Below the pieces are notes generated by a model. That model had not been told where the DNA came from. It did no database searches and saw nothing but the letters and a program-made list of their open reading frames with translations. A DNA stretch of 64,000 bases. Origin: SHAN690 sp023262195. GTDB lineage: Bacteria; Bacteroidota; Bacteroidia; Flavobacteriales_G; Salibacteraceae. The translations under genes were made by a program, and so were the position numbers. Every line of letters starts with the position of its first letter. Position 1 is the first letter of the stretch. Location of the stretch: contig JAYQJE010000001.1 in NCBI GenBank assembly GCA_038142005.1, forward strand, positions 1,178,001 to 1,242,000, read 5' to 3'. Positions 1 through 8,034 of this stretch are shown piece after piece.

Positions 1-58
1 TGCATGCAGCAAAAAGTAAGACAAGAATAATAGCACTTAACCAATACACCTTTGACAT
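1..58 (-). CDS. 5' end of a lipoprotein gene, runs off the window
   Basis: Reading the minus strand from an ATG at 58-56 gives MSKVYWLSAIILVLLFAAC, a short positively charged start, a hydrophobic stretch and a cysteine after Ala-Ala: a lipoprotein signal peptide. Only 19 residues are in the window, so the mature protein is unseen. It diverges from the CpsB-type phosphatase gene with a 19 bp gap. In Bacteroidota the gene next to a CpsB/YwqE phosphatase is often the outer-membrane polysaccharide export lipoprotein (Wza type); that identity is an inference from context only. Confidence 0.55.
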   Translation of the reverse strand, partial: MSKVYWLSAIILVLLFAAC

Positions 59-64
59 AGCTTC

Positions 65-72
65 TACCTTTG
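65..72 (+). promoter_or_regulatory. Bacteroidota -7 element (TACCTTTG)
   Basis: Exact match to TAnnTTTG, ending 5 bases before the ATG at 78. If it is the active promoter, the transcript would be leaderless or nearly so. No clear -33 TTG at the usual distance. Confidence 0.4.
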
Positions 73-77
73 CTGCA

Positions 78-830
78 ATGTTCGGAAAGATTGCCAAGTT
101 ATTTAAAAGCAAAGAACCCCTCAAGGAACCGTTGGATCTTGGCTTACTTGGTACGGATATTCATTCACACTTCATTCCAGGTATAGATGATGGCTCTAAA
201 GACATGGCCATGTCTTTAGAGTTACTGAATGGTATGGCGAGTTATGGCTATAAGAAGGTAATTACCACGCCACATGTGATGAGTGATATGTATAAAAATA
301 CGCCTGAAATTATTAATGAGGGGTGCGACAAATTGCGTCAGGCAATCGAAGCTGCTGATCTAGACATGAAATTAGAGTGTGCCGCAGAATACTATCTGGA
401 TATGGAGTTTGGTGACAAAGTGAATCGCAAAGAGTTGCTGACGTTTGGTGATAATTACGTGTTGTTTGAATTACCATTTACCATGGAGCCGCCCAATATG
501 GGCGAGGTAATTTTTGAAATGCAACTGAGTGGCTTCAAACCGGTGTTAGCGCATCCAGAGCGATATGGATATTGGTTCAATGATTTTGAAAAGTATGAGC
601 AGCTTGATGCCAAAGGCGTGTTACTTCAGCTAAATATTAATTCACTCACCGGACACTACGGTCCCGAAGTAAAAAAGATAGCCGAGCGACTGATAGATAA
701 TGAGCTCATCACATTATTGGGTTCTGATTGTCACCATATGGGGCATATTGAAGGAATTGACCATGCCCGCAGGCTTCCATACCTGCATAAACTTGTAAAC
801 TCTGGAAAGCTGATAAATAAGAATCTCTAA
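78..830 (+). CDS. CpsB/YwqE-family tyrosine-protein phosphatase (PHP fold)
   Basis: A 250-residue PHP-superfamily phosphatase of the CpsB/CapC (YwqE) type. These are manganese-dependent phosphatases that remove phosphate from the tyrosine-rich tail of the capsule-chain-length kinase (Wzc/CapB). Metal-binding motifs are all visible in order: DIHSHFIPGIDDG near residue 27, TTPHV near 64, LAHPERY near 160 and GSDCHH near 217. The length is normal for the family. The ATG at 78 is preceded by a promoter-like TACCTTTG. The divergent neighbour begins with a lipoprotein signal, consistent with the edge of a capsule or exopolysaccharide locus lying left of the window. Function is assigned by family motifs; the partner kinase is not in view. 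Confidence 0.88.
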   Translation: MFGKIAKLFKSKEPLKEPLDLGLLGTDIHSHFIPGIDDGSKDMAMSLELLNGMASYGYKKVITTPHVMSDMYKNTPEIINEGCDKLRQAIEAADLDMKLECAAEYYLDMEFGDKVNRKELLTFGDNYVLFELPFTMEPPNMGEVIFEMQLSGFKPVLAHPERYGYWFNDFEKYEQLDAKGVLLQLNINSLTGHYGPEVKKIAERLIDNELITLLGSDCHHMGHIEGIDHARRLPYLHKLVNSGKLINKNL

Positions 831-836
831 TCGATT

Positions 837-1052
837 CTAACTGGGCTTTGGAATTGCCTTGATGGTTTTCTTACGGTGAATCTTTCCGTTTTCAGTCTCA
901 ACAAATTCATCCACATAACAGATTTCTTTTGGAGCTTCATATTTGCTTAGTTCAGCACGCATATCCTTGAGTAACTCTTCCTCATCTGCTTCGCTAAACG
1001 GCTGTGACTCTAGTACAAGCACCACACGTTCCCCCAAGTCTTCATCTTTCAA
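837..1052 (-). CDS. menE: MenE-like o-succinylbenzoate-CoA ligase, C-terminal block (block 2 of 2)
   Basis: C-terminal lid domain of the acyl-CoA ligase whose main block is at 1049-1939. It carries the conserved tail motif GKIHRKKT, whose lysine is the adenylation lysine of this superfamily. Joining the blocks needs one extra base near 1070-1072 (GGG on the plus strand): the protein then reads FNPRYFIAGLKDEDLG without interruption. The methionine at the apparent start of this block is not a genuine start. The stop lies 7 bp from the end of the convergent CpsB-type gene. Confidence 0.75.
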   Translation of the reverse strand: MKDEDLGERVVLVLESQPFSEADEEELLKDMRAELSKYEAPKEICYVDEFVETENGKIHRKKTIKAIPKPS

Positions 1053-1939
1053 TCCTGCAATAAAGTAGCGGGATTAAACAATGGTTTGATAATCTTTTCC
1101 AATACTTCAGGAATGATTTTAACTCCACCGCTATTTATCATATTATCAGCTCTACCGAGCCAATGGAAAGAATTCTCGTCAACCATTTGAACAATGTCAT
1201 TGGTAACAGTTGGATTGGTAGGCAAGGCTTCTGAATGAATGATCAAACATCCACGTTCATCCTGCTCGATCGTGATGTCATCAAGCACTCTAAACGGTTG
1301 CCGCTCTTTTTGCCCAGTAATTCTTCTAAGCGCCACGTGAGAGATGGTTTCCGTCATCCCGAAGGATTCATAGATCACATTGGGCCAATTCTTAAGCTTC
1401 GCCTCTAGTGCATTGTCAACATGGCCGCCACCAATGATAATTTTTTGAACGTTTTGCCATCTTTTTGTGGCTTCTGCATCTTTAGAAATCGTGCTCATTT
1501 GATAAGGAACAACGGCTGCAAAACTTATGTCTACACTTTCTGGCAATTGAGGCTTGGAAGTATTCTCAGTGATGTGAAGATCCAAACCGCCAATAATAGA
1601 TCGGGCAATCATCATTTTACCTCCAATAAATCGATTAGGCAAACAAAGCAGTGCGCTGTCGCCCTCCTTTAGTTCAAGCGTCTGAAGCGTTCGCTCAGCA
1701 CTTGCTAAAATTTGCTCTTTTTGAATCTTGATATTCTTTGGGCGTCCAGTGCTGCCTGAAGTGCGCGCTGGTATCCAATCTTTTGTATTGCTCCAATCAA
1801 CCACAAACTCTAGAATTTCTTCTAAGTCGCCAATCCCATACCCCTCTTGTAGCTGCTGCTGGGCATATGCCCGCCAGCCTTGAAGCGAGCGCTTCTTTCC
1901 ATTTAAACTCAAGGAGTTAAAATCACGCCAATCGCTCAT
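1049..1939 (-). CDS. menE: o-succinylbenzoate-CoA ligase MenE, main block (block 1 of 2, frameshifted)
   Basis: AMP-forming acyl-CoA synthetase, probably MenE, which activates o-succinylbenzoate to its CoA thioester in menaquinone synthesis. The phosphate-binding loop TSGSTGRPKNIKI and the adenine-site motif YESFGMTETISH are visible, followed by WLGRADNMINSGGVKI. The whole protein (blocks 1 and 2) is about 367 residues, short like other Bacteroidota MenE proteins. I chose the ATG at 1939 because it overlaps the menC stop in a four-base ATGA, which indicates translational coupling; the frame also stays open upstream to a TTG at 1963. The reading frame breaks at about 1070, probably a missing C. 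The MenE call rests on the direct linkage to menC. Confidence 0.82.
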   Translation of the reverse strand: MSDWRDFNSLSLNGKKRSLQGWRAYAQQQLQEGYGIGDLEEILEFVVDWSNTKDWIPARTSGSTGRPKNIKIQKEQILASAERTLQTLELKEGDSALLCLPNRFIGGKMMIARSIIGGLDLHITENTSKPQLPESVDISFAAVVPYQMSTISKDAEATKRWQNVQKIIIGGGHVDNALEAKLKNWPNVIYESFGMTETISHVALRRITGQKERQPFRVLDDITIEQDERGCLIIHSEALPTNPTVTNDIVQMVDENSFHWLGRADNMINSGGVKIIPEVLEKIIKPLFNPATLLQD

Positions 1940-2976
1940 AGATTCAATGGTTTTAAATTCCAAATATGGTCTGGATTCATTTTCAGAAATTGGCGATGAA
2001 TATAAAGAGGACTATCGATATTGTTGGTGAATAATCCGCCTGTTCCTAATCCTTGCGGCATTTGCACCTTTTTTGAATACGCATATTGTGCGATTGCATT
2101 AAGTCCAACATTACTTTCCAAAGCCGATGTAATCCACCAGCCAATGCTTCTTTCTTCGGCAAGTGCTGTCCACTCATCAGCAGACTGAAATCCGCCAACC
2201 AAACTCGGCTTAAGAATAATGTAATGCGGTTTTATTGCATCAAGACAGCGTTGCTTTTCAACTTGATCTTTGATTCCAATGAGTTCTTCATCCAATGCAA
2301 TATTAATCGGAGTGCGTTCGCAGAGCGTTGCCAGTTCCGACCACTGTTTTGGTGCTATAGGTTGCTCAATGGAATGAATTTGAAATTCAGCCAGGCGGTT
2401 TAATTTATCCATGGCAGTTTCGGGCGTAAATGCGCCATTGGCATCAACCCGAATTTCGAGTTCATCTTCATTGAATTCCTTTCTAATCCAAGACAAAATC
2501 TCGATCTCTTCTTCAAAATCGATTGCTCCGATTTTAAGCTTTAAGCATCGAAAACCATCCAAAACTTTCTGTTTGACCTGCGCTAACATGTAGTCGGCCT
2601 TACCCATCCAGATCAGACCATTGATCAATATTTGATCTTCACCTGTTGTAAATGGATTGTTCTCAAAAATCTTCGCTCCATTCGATCTAATGTCGAGCTC
2701 CATTGACTCACGTGCGAAATTGATTGCAGGGTAATTTATTGTGTCAACTTTACGGTTTTGGGCTAATGCATCACAAAGTTGATCGAGCATTGGTTCAATG
2801 TCATTTACCACATCTGGGCTTAGCCCTTCAATTATGCTCACCTCGCCCAGTGCTGGATATTTCCAATCCTCATTTTCAGCAATAAGGAACCAAGAATCTT
2901 TGGTTTTAAGCACCCCGCGAGAGGTTCCACTTGGGAGCTTAAAATTTAATCGATGTTTTATCCAGCGATACCTCAC
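1936..2976 (-). CDS. menC: o-succinylbenzoate synthase MenC
   Basis: Enolase-superfamily enzyme that dehydrates SHCHC to o-succinylbenzoate in menaquinone synthesis. Superfamily landmarks are present: the catalytic KLKIG (KxK), the metal-ligand motifs RVDANGAF, SIEQPI and ALDEEL, and the distal lysine in ILKPSLVGG. I place the start at a GTG at 2976, giving 346 residues. There the N-terminus VRYRWIKHRLNFKLPSGTSRG lines up in length with the usual start of flavobacterial MenC. A longer frame begins with another GTG at 3018 and would overlap accA by 23 bases. It lies 19 bp after accA and shares an ATGA overlap with menE, so accA-menC-menE is probably one transcript. Confidence 0.85.
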   Translation of the reverse strand: MRYRWIKHRLNFKLPSGTSRGVLKTKDSWFLIAENEDWKYPALGEVSIIEGLSPDVVNDIEPMLDQLCDALAQNRKVDTINYPAINFARESMELDIRSNGAKIFENNPFTTGEDQILINGLIWMGKADYMLAQVKQKVLDGFRCLKLKIGAIDFEEEIEILSWIRKEFNEDELEIRVDANGAFTPETAMDKLNRLAEFQIHSIEQPIAPKQWSELATLCERTPINIALDEELIGIKDQVEKQRCLDAIKPHYIILKPSLVGGFQSADEWTALAEERSIGWWITSALESNVGLNAIAQYAYSKKVQMPQGLGTGGLFTNNIDSPLYIHRQFLKMNPDHIWNLKPLNL

Positions 2977-2995
2977 TTCATCAAATGGGTCGCGA

Positions 2996-3958
2996 TTAAT
3001 CTCCTTCGACAAACACACCCATATTACCGTATTTTTCTATGCGGTTTTTAATCCGAATCTCTGGCTTTATACGCTTTAGAGAATCGTATTGAGTGATGAT
3101 TTCCTTCTTAACATTCTCAAATGCTTCGAGAGGGTTGCAATGAGCTCCTCCCAAAGGTTCTGGAATAATTCCATCAATCAGCCCATTCTTCAACATATCG
3201 TCAGCCGTGAGCTTCAACGCCTCTGCGGCTTGCTCTTTGAAGTCCCAACTTCTCCATAAAATGGAAGAACACGACTCTGGTGAGATTACTGAGTACCAGG
3301 TGTACTGCATCATTAACACTTTATCTGCGACACCAATTCCAAGTGCACCGCCCGATGCTCCTTCGCCAATAATTACCGCGATCACGGGTACTTTAAGGTT
3401 AAACATCTCGTAGATGTTTCGGGCAATAGCTTCTCCCTGGCCGCGCTCCTCGGCTTCCAAACCAGGAAAAGCACCCGGAGTGTCAATGAAACAGATAATT
3501 GGTTTATTGAATTTTTCTGCCATTCGCATCAATCGCAGGGCTTTGCGATAACCTTCAGGGTTGGCCATACCGAAATTTCGGTACTGGCGCATTTTGGTAT
3601 TCACCCCTTTTTGTTGGCCTATGAACATGAATGACTTTCCATCGATGCTGCCTAGTCCGCCAACCATGGCCTTGTCATCTCTAACCCCTCTATCGCCATG
3701 CAATTCTATAAAGTCTCCTCCTGTGATTGCTTCAATATATGCGAGCGTATATGGGCGTTCGGGGTGTCTACTAACCTGCACCTTTTGCCAAGGCGTGAGG
3801 TTTTTGTATATCTTCTTTCTAGTGGCGATGAGCTTGCTCTCAAGCTCTTTAATGGTTTCGGATGACTTGAGTTTGCTCTTTTCCTTAACCTGCTTTAGGT
3901 TATCGAGTTGCTCTTCTAACTCTTCTATCGGTTTTTCAAAATCCAGGTATACAGCCAT
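2996..3958 (-). CDS. accA: acetyl-CoA carboxylase carboxyltransferase subunit alpha
   Basis: A 320-residue AccA, the alpha subunit of the carboxyltransferase that moves CO2 from biotin to acetyl-CoA, the first step of fatty-acid synthesis. The N-terminal helical segment (FEKPIEELEEQLDNL) is followed by the crotonase-fold core with HGDRGVRDDKAMVGGLG, FIDTPGAFPG, GEGASGGALGIGVADKV and the C-terminal SPESCSSILWR. The length matches the family. The partner accD is not in the window, as is usual in Bacteroidota. A TACTTTTG element lies 24 bases upstream of the ATG. It is the first gene of a probable accA-menC-menE operon, an uncommon pairing of lipid and quinone synthesis. Confidence 0.95.
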   Translation of the reverse strand: MAVYLDFEKPIEELEEQLDNLKQVKEKSKLKSSETIKELESKLIATRKKIYKNLTPWQKVQVSRHPERPYTLAYIEAITGGDFIELHGDRGVRDDKAMVGGLGSIDGKSFMFIGQQKGVNTKMRQYRNFGMANPEGYRKALRLMRMAEKFNKPIICFIDTPGAFPGLEAEERGQGEAIARNIYEMFNLKVPVIAVIIGEGASGGALGIGVADKVLMMQYTWYSVISPESCSSILWRSWDFKEQAAEALKLTADDMLKNGLIDGIIPEPLGGAHCNPLEAFENVKKEIITQYDSLKRIKPEIRIKNRIEKYGNMGVFVEGD

Positions 3959-3981
3959 AAGATGCAGATTAATTGAGCGGT

Positions 3982-3989
3982 CAAAAGTA
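3982..3989 (-). promoter_or_regulatory. Bacteroidota -7 element for accA-menC-menE
   Basis: The minus strand reads TACTTTTG, an exact TAnnTTTG match, 23 bases before the accA ATG. No convincing -33 TTG at the usual spacing. Confidence 0.45.
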
Positions 3990-4016
3990 AAAATGATAAC
4001 AAGAGATTAAATACAA

Positions 4017-4895
4017 TTAATCGTAGAGAGATCTTGATAGATTGAGTTGACTATAGAGTTTGATGCATTCATGCGCTTCTTTTACATCATGTACTCTCAA
4101 TATGTTGGCGCCATTTTGTAGTGCAACCATATTCAATGCTGTAGTTCCATTCAGTGCTTCAGAGGGTTTGGTTTCGAGCACCTTGTTGATCATACTTTTT
4201 CTGCTCAATCCGGCTAGAATTGGGTGCCCCAGCATTTTGAAATTTGATAGTTGATCTAAAATCTCGTAATTGTGATTAAGTGTTTTTCCAAAACCAAAAC
4301 CTGGATCAACAATCACATCAAGAATGCCATGCTCCTTGATTAGTCTAAGGCGATCGAGGAAATAATCGAGTATATCGGTGATCAAAGCATCGTACGTTGG
4401 ATTGTCTTGCATTGATTGTGGTGTTCCTTGCATGTGCATCATGATGTAGGGTACACCTAATTTTCCAATGGTCGGTATCATTTGTGGGTCTAGGTGGCCT
4501 GCGCTGATATCGTTGATGATGGAGGCGCCATGTTCAATGGCGACTTTTGCTACACTGCTTCGATAGGTATCGGCAGAGATGATTGCCTCAGGAAATGCTT
4601 TATGCACACTTTCTAGGGCAGGAAGCAATCGGTTAAGCTCTTCGCTTTCTGAGATTTCCTCAGACTTTGGACGACTGCTCATGGCTCCGATATCTATGAA
4701 GGTGGCACCGTCTTCGAGTTGCTGCTCTGTGCGCGCCAACAGGTCGGCATCGGATTTGAGCGCACCGCCATCAAAGAAGGAGTCGGGAGTCACGTTTATG
4801 ATGCCCATCACTTTGGGGAAGGACAAATCGATCAATTTGCCTCGGCAATTAATGGTCTGTTTCACGGGTAAAACTTTACTTTGCGCTTCCTCCAT
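4017..4895 (-). CDS. folP: dihydropteroate synthase
   Basis: DHPS joins p-aminobenzoate to dihydropterin pyrophosphate in folate synthesis and is the sulfonamide target. Motifs in order: MGIINVTPDSFFDGG (loop 1), DIGAMSSRP (loop 2), INDISAG, MMHMQGTP, VDPGFGFGKT and AGLSRKS. I chose the ATG at 4895 (292 residues). The frame continues upstream to a TTG at 4931, but that would run into the divergent DUF1599 gene starting at 4911. Loop 2 reads SSRPKSEE where many DHPS enzymes have STRPGA, a variation at the substrate and sulfonamide site. The folP / DUF1599 divergent pair is a common Bacteroidota arrangement. Confidence 0.94.
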   Translation of the reverse strand: MEEAQSKVLPVKQTINCRGKLIDLSFPKVMGIINVTPDSFFDGGALKSDADLLARTEQQLEDGATFIDIGAMSSRPKSEEISESEELNRLLPALESVHKAFPEAIISADTYRSSVAKVAIEHGASIINDISAGHLDPQMIPTIGKLGVPYIMMHMQGTPQSMQDNPTYDALITDILDYFLDRLRLIKEHGILDVIVDPGFGFGKTLNHNYEILDQLSNFKMLGHPILAGLSRKSMINKVLETKPSEALNGTTALNMVALQNGANILRVHDVKEAHECIKLYSQLNLSRSLYD

Positions 4896-4910
4896 AAGTC
4901 GCGAATATAG

Positions 4911-5444
4911 ATGCAACAAACCCTTGAACAATACGATAGCGCCCTTGCAAAATGTCGTGATATTTTTTCCAAGAAAACGAAAGACTATGGCACCGCTTGG
5001 CGTATTCTCAGACCAAAGTCGCTCACCGATCAGATATTTATCAAAGCTCAGCGCATACGCACCATCGAAGAAACAGGCGAAAACAAGGTGGGGGAGGATA
5101 TTACGAGTGAGTATATCGGCATAGTCAACTACTGCATCATGGCCCAGTTGCAGCTAGAAATGGGAGCAACAGATGGTCAGGAGCTGGCATATGATGAAGC
5201 CATCAAGCTTTATGACGCGAAAGCCGCTCTGGCACGTAAACTTATGATCAATAAGAATACTGATTATGGTGAAGCATGGCGAGACATGCGTGTGAGTTCG
5301 CTTACTGATTTGATTTTGATGAAGATTCTTCGCACTCGGCAAATTGAAGACAATGATGGTCATACCATCATTTCTGAAGGCTTGGATGCTAACTACCTCG
5401 ATATGATGAATTACGCACTATTCGCCCTCATTCGCTTAAGCTAG
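4911..5444 (+). CDS. DUF1599 domain-containing protein
   Basis: A 177-residue protein with two copies of the DUF1599 unit. Copy one holds KTKDYGTAWRILRPKSLTDQ and copy two NTDYGEAWRDMRVSSLTDL, each followed by a KxxRxRxIE segment. The biochemical function of DUF1599 is unknown as far as I know. It diverges from folP with only about 15 bp between start codons. In many Bacteroidota it is followed directly by the BT_3928-family gene and tpiA; here a barrel remnant and an AlkD-like gene lie in between. No signal peptide, so it is probably cytoplasmic. Confidence 0.85.
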   Translation: MQQTLEQYDSALAKCRDIFSKKTKDYGTAWRILRPKSLTDQIFIKAQRIRTIEETGENKVGEDITSEYIGIVNYCIMAQLQLEMGATDGQELAYDEAIKLYDAKAALARKLMINKNTDYGEAWRDMRVSSLTDLILMKILRTRQIEDNDGHTIISEGLDANYLDMMNYALFALIRLS

Positions 5445-5495
5445 ATACCTCTAGTGAATCTGGTTTTTGGCCATGCGGATGACCCATTAAATAAA

Positions 5496-5830
5496 CTATT
5501 TGATGTTGAACAAATAGTAAACTTGAAAATTCATCCAAAGTCGCTCACTTGTTGGTGCGGGCCGAATTCCAAACTCCATTTTATATCCATATCCGTTAGC
5601 GCGTTTATTGGCATAGTGATTAATCTGTGAAGTAAGCCCTACGCGAGCTCCCATGCGGCTATATGCCACTTGCGATGCATTTATTGGGTGGAATTCCTGG
5701 AAAATAATTGAACGGTGAGTTGAACACTCCAAAATCGCGAATTAAACCCACCATTAAGTCTTTTCATTTCTCCCAAGACCGTTCGTAATCATATTCAAAA
5801 CATCTATACCAAACTATACGTGAATAATCA
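5496..5830 (-). pseudogene. remnant of an outer-membrane barrel-like protein
   Basis: The open part (5496-5732) encodes about 78 residues ending in a barrel-like tail: SRMGARVGLTSQINHYANKR, then GYKMEFGIRPAPTSERLWMN and FQVYYLFNIK, with alternating hydrophobic residues and many aromatics. In another frame immediately upstream the minus strand reads DLMVGLIRDFGVFNSPFNYF and PGIPPNK before meeting the first frame near 5690, so at least one frame break splits it; a stop near 5765 marks another break. No full-length frame or signal peptide is left. It could be a decayed gene or a gene damaged by sequence errors. The family is not recognised. Confidence 0.4.
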
Positions 5831-5869
5831 AACATCCGCGATTAATAAAGCGCGTGAAATGGGATGGGT

Positions 5870-6569
5870 TTAAGGTCGATAAATATGCCTTGGGTGGTCT
5901 TGCATCTTCACATTTGGACTGGTCAACTCTCTTAGTGCATCACTAGCAATCCATTTGGCTGATGTTGATTGCGAGAGAATGAGTCGATTACACAGAGCCA
6001 GAACTTCAGTTTGTAAGTCGGAGTTTCTTTTTCCAATCGTTCTAAGAGCCCAGTTAACGGCCTTCTTCACAAAGTTTCGCTCATCGTTGGCAACTTTTTC
6101 AATCCAAGGCAAAAAGTCGAGAATGGTATGGTTTTCAGCTTTTTTATCGGCCCTACATAAGCTGCCATGGTGGCAAACGCAGCCCGTTTCACAAATTCTT
6201 CCTTTCGATTTCTCCAGCCATGAATCAATGTGATTGCCCAGGGACTTTTTCCGAAAACCCCATCGAAAAAGAGTCGCAGATTTCCCAATTGTCAAATTCG
6301 ATCACCCAGGTTTCAGCCAATTCGTGCGTAAGCTCTTTTGGACGAAATATCTTGCTAGCCAAAAGCCGAGCTTCGTATAGGCCACTGTTCCATAACTCAA
6401 TGGCCAGATCACTCTTCTTTGGAATTTGCCGTGCGATCTTGTTTAGATCTGCGTGGTAAATACCGAGCGAATTCTGAGTTCGAACATTGAATTTTTTAGC
6501 CTTATACTCCACTTTATTCGGGTCCGAAAGCGCTTTTAGTTGAGCGATAATTGCCGCAGTTGTATTCAT
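5870..6569 (-). CDS. AlkD-like DNA alkylation repair protein (two frame breaks)
   Basis: HEAT-like-repeat protein of the AlkD / DNA alkylation repair family, about 233 residues once reconstructed. Block 1 starts at the ATG at 6569 (MNTTAAIIAQL) and runs to CDSF near 6270. Block 2 continues FDGVFGKSPWAITLIHGW and KEEFVKRAAFATMAAYV. Block 3 continues ADKKAENHTILDFLPWIEKV, then DERNFVKKAVNWALRTIGKR. The breaks fall at an A run at 6266-6270 and at CCC at 6151-6153 (plus strand), each repaired by one added base. The motifs FVKRA and FVKKAVNWALR are typical of the family. Members lift bulky or positively charged alkyl lesions from DNA, but some close relatives have no shown activity. It interrupts the usual DUF1599-BT_3928 linkage. 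Confidence 0.72.
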
Positions 6570-6650
6570 TCTTTTCAAGAATAGGTAGATTGGGTAGAAT
6601 TCCACACGTTAATCGACTGTTAATGCCTCTGTCAAGGGAACTGACAACAC

Positions 6651-6658
6651 TATTTTTG
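6651..6658 (+). promoter_or_regulatory. Bacteroidota -7 element (TATTTTTG)
   Basis: Exact TAnnTTTG match 22 bases before the ATG at 6681 of the BT_3928-family gene. Confidence 0.45.
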
Positions 6659-6680
6659 ACCTCAAATAAAAATTAGACGT

Positions 6681-8021
6681 ATGATTACGCGCGTTTCCCG
6701 TTTACTCGTAGGTGCCCTCTTCATCGTAAGTGGACTCATCAAAGCCAACGATCCTATTGGATTTTCATACAAGCTCAACGATTACTTCGCTCCTGGAGTT
6801 TTCGATATGCCTTGGCTTAATGCGTTTGCCTTAGAATTAGCGGTCATTGCCTGTGTGGCAGAAATAGTTCTAGGAATTGCCATACTATTTGGCGCACGAA
6901 TGAAACTGGCGTCTTGGTCATTGCTCATTCTTATGATTTTCTTCACTTTTTTAACGGGCTACACGGCAGTAGCCAACTGGTTGTTTGACAACCACGAATC
7001 TGGCTTGACTCAGACCATAGAGGGAATATTTGGCTTTGTAATTCGCGAAGACTATAGCTACATGAAGGACTGTGGATGCTTTGGTGACGCAATTAAACTC
7101 AACCCTTGGGAGTCGTTTTTAAAGGACGTGATTCTTATGGTATTCACGGTGATTATTTTTATGAAACGCGATGTTATTGAAATGGGTGATCTTAAATCAG
7201 ATTTGATCAACCTAGGTATTGCTATGTTGCTTATTGCCGGATTCTCACTCGGTGTGGTTGGCTGGGCTTTCCCAATTTGGTTTTCATTCGTGTCGCTTGC
7301 ATTATTACTGGGTATAAAGCAAGCAATGACCGCTGAATATAAAGATTGGATCATGGCCGCAGCTGCTACGGTTATTACCACATGGTTTTGCATTCATTGC
7401 ATAAACCATCTTCCAATAAAGGACTTCAGACCTTATAAAGTGGGCAATAACATCAGCGAGCTTAAAGAATGTCCACCTGATGCACCACAAGATGTATACA
7501 AGGACACTTGGTATTATCGCGTAAATGGTGAAGTAGGAGAGTACACCACCGAGCAAGCACCGTGGAATATTGAAGGTGCCGAATTTGTGGATCGGGAGAC
7601 TAAGTTGATCTCGAAGGGCTGTGAGCCACCCATCCACGACTTTATACTTGAAGATGTTGATGGGATGGATTGGACCGAGGACATACTGGCTGAAAAGTAT
7701 ATGCTTCTTGTGGTGAGCTATGATTTGGTCAAGACTGATGATGATGTTCAATCAAAACTCAACCAACTCTATGATGACGCCAACAATGATGGTGGGCCAT
7801 ACATGTATGGCTTGGCAGCCAACACCTTTGATCAGGTTGATGAATTCAAGCACGAACATCAAATAATGTATGATTACCTTACTGCTGACGGCACCATGCT
7901 GAAGACCATCATACGCGCCAACCCAGGTGTGGTTTTACTCAGCGAAGGCACAGTGCTGGCCAAATGGCATTATAATGATGTGCCAACTTACGATGAAATA
8001 AAAGCGGACCACCTTAACTAG
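6681..8021 (+). CDS. BT_3928-family DoxX-like membrane protein with thioredoxin-like tail
   Basis: A 446-residue inner-membrane protein. Residues 1-165 form a DoxX/MauE-like four-helix region (GALFIVSGLIKANDPIGFSY near residue 11, with the cysteine motif KDCGCFGDAIKLNPWESF near 128). More hydrophobic segments follow to about 250. The soluble C-terminal part (about 310-446) looks like a thioredoxin fold (PIHDFILEDVDG, YMLLVVSYDL, ANPGVVLLSEGTVLAKW) but has no CxxC, so it is unlikely to be a classical redox domain. It is conserved beside tpiA in the phylum. The exact function is unknown; a role in envelope redox or electron flow is only suggested by the DoxX part and the CGC motif. Confidence 0.82.
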   Translation: MITRVSRLLVGALFIVSGLIKANDPIGFSYKLNDYFAPGVFDMPWLNAFALELAVIACVAEIVLGIAILFGARMKLASWSLLILMIFFTFLTGYTAVANWLFDNHESGLTQTIEGIFGFVIREDYSYMKDCGCFGDAIKLNPWESFLKDVILMVFTVIIFMKRDVIEMGDLKSDLINLGIAMLLIAGFSLGVVGWAFPIWFSFVSLALLLGIKQAMTAEYKDWIMAAAATVITTWFCIHCINHLPIKDFRPYKVGNNISELKECPPDAPQDVYKDTWYYRVNGEVGEYTTEQAPWNIEGAEFVDRETKLISKGCEPPIHDFILEDVDGMDWTEDILAEKYMLLVVSYDLVKTDDDVQSKLNQLYDDANNDGGPYMYGLAANTFDQVDEFKHEHQIMYDYLTADGTMLKTIIRANPGVVLLSEGTVLAKWHYNDVPTYDEIKADHLN

Positions 8022-8022
8022 G

Positions 8023-8030
8023 TATTTTTG
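8023..8030 (+). promoter_or_regulatory. Bacteroidota -7 element just before tpiA
   Basis: TATTTTTG, an exact TAnnTTTG match, ends 4 bases before the tpiA ATG at 8035. If used, tpiA mRNA would be leaderless. The gene may also be read through from the upstream gene, which ends at 8021. Confidence 0.35.
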
Positions 8031-8034
8031 TTTG

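Noticed and set aside
1421..3079. Plus-strand reading frames opposite menE, menC and accA
   Set aside because: Shadow frames of well-supported genes with no recognisable protein pattern.
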